DNA of 64,000 nucleotides from Actinophytocola sp036555685 (lineage in GTDB: Bacteria > Actinomycetota > Actinomycetes > Mycobacteriales > Pseudonocardiaceae). The translations under genes and the position numbers were made by a program. The notes beneath the pieces were generated by a model, which worked only from the letters and a program-made list of their open reading frames with translations, searched no databases and was not told the DNA's origin. The stretch is taken from assembly GCF_036555685.1 (NCBI RefSeq), contig NZ_DATBKY010000237.1, positions 52,387-116,386 of the forward strand, given 5' to 3'. This document shows positions 62,371 to 64,000 of the stretch, in pieces (position 1 is the stretch's first letter; each line of letters begins with the position of its first letter).

Positions 62371-62591
62371 GTGCTCAGCGTCCTCATCGGACGGTCGACG
62401 CCGGGGAGCGGCTCGATCACGACTGCGCGCGGGCGCAACGTGTCGTAGTAGCGACGCGCGTGCTGTTCGCAGAACGCCATGCCGCCGCCGCTGGTGAGGA
62501 GGACGAACACCCGCGCAGGCGTGGCACAGGCATCGCACCGCCGCACGTGGTGACTCGGTTCTGCGATGTCGCTGTCAGCTGATCCGAACAT
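62367..62591 (-). CDS. DUF7455 small zinc-ribbon protein
   Basis: The 74-aa protein has HHVRRCDACATPARVFVLLTSGGGMAFCEQHARRYYDTL, the C-x2-C ... C-x2-H zinc-ribbon pattern of DUF7455. It is a paralogue of the gene at 10980-11183. It overlaps the start of the frameshifted DivIVA-like gene (ATGA), 40 bp after the CBS-BON gene stop, so it may be co-transcribed with it. Confidence 0.8.
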   Translation of the reverse strand: MFGSADSDIAEPSHHVRRCDACATPARVFVLLTSGGGMAFCEQHARRYYDTLRPRAVVIEPLPGVDRPMRTLST

Positions 62592-62631
62592 GATGCCTCC
62601 CGTTCACGCCGCGTTCGTCGAGCAGGCGGGG

Positions 62632-63405
62632 TCACCTGTTGACGGAGTCACCCGGGTTGCTCGTGGAGGTCCAGCTCCGCGTCGGCCGGTCGCGCCAGCG
62701 TTCGTGGGCGGCGTCCATTGCCTCGGGCAGCGGCAGGTGGGCGTGCGTGTCGTCGTGGCGGTAGGTCAGGGACGTGGCCACGTCGACGACCCCGTCGACA
62801 TGGCGGGTCAGCTGCTCGGCGATCGGCAGCTGGCTGCGGTACTCGACCTGACCGTCGAGGATCACCTCGCCGTCGTTGACCGTGACCTTCACCGTGGCGG
62901 GGCTGACGGCCATACCTAGGCCCACCTCGAAGACGTTCTCGACGACATCCGCGCGGATGTCCTCGTCCGTACGCAGGAACACGGTCAGCAGGTCCCTGCG
63001 GCTGACGATCCCGACGAGCCTGCCGTCCGTGTCGACGACCGGCAGGCGCTTGATGTCATGCCGGCTCAGGACGCGTGCGGCCGCCGCCACGGTGTCATCA
63101 GGACCGATCGTGATCACGGGCCTCGTCATAAGCTGGCCGGCCGTCGTCGCCCGGGCACGGCGGGCGTCGCGCCTCCGGCTCGGCCAGGTCAGCAGCGAGC
63201 GGGTCCATTCGGTTTCGCGGTCTCCCTGCTTGATCAGCAGGTCGGCACGCGACACGATGCCGAGCACCCGGCCGGTGGTGTCGACCACGGGCATGGCGCT
63301 GACGCCACGACTCTCGAGCAGCCGGACGATCTCTTTGAACGGAGTGCTCTCGCGCAGCGTCGCGACGTCGTTGGTCATGACGTTCTTGATCTTCTGGTGG
63401 CTCAT
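62632..63405 (-). CDS. CBS-pair and BON domain protein
   Basis: The 257-aa protein begins MSHQKIKNVMTNDVATLRES after CGGAGGAAC. Two CBS domains (about 8-58 and 90-145) have GIVSRADLLIKQGDRE and GIVSRRDLLTVFLRTDEDIRADVVENV, and a BON domain follows (ATVKVTVNDGEVILDGQVEYRSQLPIAEQL). The C-terminal tail (HLPLPEAMDAAHERWRDRPT) is extra. It is a member of the same paralogue family as 33773 and 34486. The frame upstream of 63405 overlaps no box and is rejected. Confidence 0.88.
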   Translation of the reverse strand: MSHQKIKNVMTNDVATLRESTPFKEIVRLLESRGVSAMPVVDTTGRVLGIVSRADLLIKQGDRETEWTRSLLTWPSRRRDARRARATTAGQLMTRPVITIGPDDTVAAAARVLSRHDIKRLPVVDTDGRLVGIVSRRDLLTVFLRTDEDIRADVVENVFEVGLGMAVSPATVKVTVNDGEVILDGQVEYRSQLPIAEQLTRHVDGVVDVATSLTYRHDDTHAHLPLPEAMDAAHERWRDRPTRSWTSTSNPGDSVNR

Positions 63406-63490
63406 TTGTTCCTCCGCTCCAAACTTCCTGCACCGCCAAGGTATTACCGCGCGTGACGACCTCACCATGGACGCTGGACCCAGGCCGGCA

Positions 63491-63504
63491 GGGCCCTTGG
63501 TCCC
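63491..63504. promoter_or_regulatory. DosR-like box upstream of CBS-BON gene
   Basis: GGGCCCTTGGTCCC has a perfect GTCCC half and a four-of-five first half (GGGCC). GGACGCTGGACCC lies about 22 bp to the left. It lies 86 bp from the CBS-BON start. Confidence 0.65.
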
Positions 63505-63525
63505 CCGGAACCAGAGGGTGACCTG

Positions 63526-64000
63526 TTAGGACACGTCGAGGTCGCTGCCTGGTTCGCCGGCATCAGCGGCGCGGACCCATGCCACGAGACGTACGAGCAG
63601 CGCGGCTATTCCTCCCACCGGCACGACGTGATCGATGATCTCATCACGGTTGATCGTCGCGTACGGCATCGAGAACACCGCGGAGCTGCTCTTGTCACTG
63701 GCGATGACGGCTCCACCGAGGTGGTGGACCGCTGTCGCGCCCGTAGCGCCGTCGATTCCATAGCCGGAAAGCACCACCGCGATCGCGCGCGGCCCGGCGG
63801 CCACCGCCATGGTGGTAAGCAGCAGATCAGCGGACGGCCGATATGGCGGCCGGTCGCCGGAGACGATCAGCGCGAGCGCGCCGTTGTTCACGACGAGAGT
63901 GTGATATCCGGCCGGTGCCACGAAGACCCGGCCGGCGACCAGGCGGTCCCCGTCGCGGGCCGTCGTCACCGGCAGCACGGTCCGCTGCGCGAGGATGCGG
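63526..64000 (-). CDS. CheB-type methylesterase domain protein, 5' end beyond window
   Basis: The frame runs off the right end with no start. The visible about 157 residues match the CheB catalytic domain: VAGRVFVAPAGYHTLVVNNGALAL, PYRPSADLLLTTMAVAAGPRAIAVVLSGYGIDGATGATAVHHLGGAVIASDKSSSAVFSMPYATI. SGYGIDGATG replaces LTGMGxDGA; the catalytic Asp remains. The N-terminal part, including the Ser of the active site, is outside the window. No chemotaxis genes are nearby, so it may be part of a CheB/CheR-type stress regulator. Confidence 0.82.
   Translation of the reverse strand, partial: RILAQRTVLPVTTARDGDRLVAGRVFVAPAGYHTLVVNNGALALIVSGDRPPYRPSADLLLTTMAVAAGPRAIAVVLSGYGIDGATGATAVHHLGGAVIASDKSSSAVFSMPYATINRDEIIDHVVPVGGIAALLVRLVAWVRAADAGEPGSDLDVS

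Noticed and set aside
63526..64000. Chemotaxis operon
   Set aside because: Only one CheB-like domain is visible and no CheA, CheW, CheR or MCP genes are near.

Overview
The window is about 70% GC, has very tight gene packing and strong codon bias, and looks like the chromosome of an actinomycete. The gene families (WS/DGAT acyltransferases, Rv1733c-like, DUF1876, DUF1918, DUF7455, CBS-BON and tandem-USP proteins) suggest a Pseudonocardiaceae-type organism; the genus is an inference. No rRNA, tRNA, CRISPR array, integrase or transposase was found. About 70 genes fill the window. The first and last are cut by the window edges: a DUF4389 protein on the left and a CheB-like methylesterase on the right.

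The main theme is a hypoxia/dormancy island resembling the DosR (DevR) regulon of Mycobacterium tuberculosis. Near-palindromic 14-bp sites of the form GGGAC-N4-GTCCC (commonly GGGACCTTCGGCCC) lie upstream of most operons. They are often paired with centres 22-24 bp apart and usually sit in divergent intergenic regions. The proteins behind them match known DosR-regulon families: Rv1733c-like membrane protein, Acg-type nitroreductases, universal stress proteins, CBS proteins, a CtpF-like P-type ATPase, DUF1876 (Rv1738) and four WS/DGAT (Tgs1-type) acyltransferases. No DosR/DosS-type regulator gene is inside the window.

Layout: 1-10 kb holds DUF4389, DUF1918, Rv1733c-like, a run of two nitroreductases and three USPs coupled by ATGA overlaps, CBS-BON, an ABC exporter, a USP and an SDR. 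10.6-25.3 kb holds small zinc-ribbon genes, a cation ATPase coupled to pyruvate phosphate dikinase, WS/DGATs, a CoA-binding protein, a Ddn-like/membrane fusion, a K+ channel and a membrane-anchored hydrolase. 25.3-27.8 kb is an SQR-DsrC-DsrE-AhpD sulfur-relay operon. 27.8-36.5 kb holds WS/DGAT, GyrI-DUF302, DUF3048, CPBP protease, DUF1876, two CBS-BON proteins and a zinc alcohol dehydrogenase. 36.6-45.3 kb holds a USP, class I aldolase, a sigma factor and a complete 2-oxoacid:ferredoxin oxidoreductase operon with its own NAD(P)H-ferredoxin-type subunit. 45.3-49.7 kb holds a secreted C5-epimerase-like protein and a hybrid operon pairing a GlpA-type glycerol-3-phosphate dehydrogenase flavoprotein with succinate-dehydrogenase-type FeS and membrane subunits. 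49.8-64 kb holds hydrolases, WS/DGAT, a TreT-like glycosyltransferase, MFS, GNAT, a P1B-ATPase-hemerythrin fusion, a SRPBCC-like protein, a frameshifted DivIVA-like gene, CBS-BON and CheB.

Read together, the genes suggest a programme for low oxygen. Pyruvate is handled by PPDK and ferredoxin-linked Por. Electrons may enter the quinone pool from glycerol-3-phosphate and sulfide. Carbon is stored as wax ester/triacylglycerol and trehalose. Nucleotide-sensing USP and CBS proteins, and cation/metal pumps, adjust the cell. The least familiar parts are the GlpA/SdhBCD hybrid, the Por operon in an otherwise respiratory actinomycete, and the SQR-DsrC-DsrE operon.
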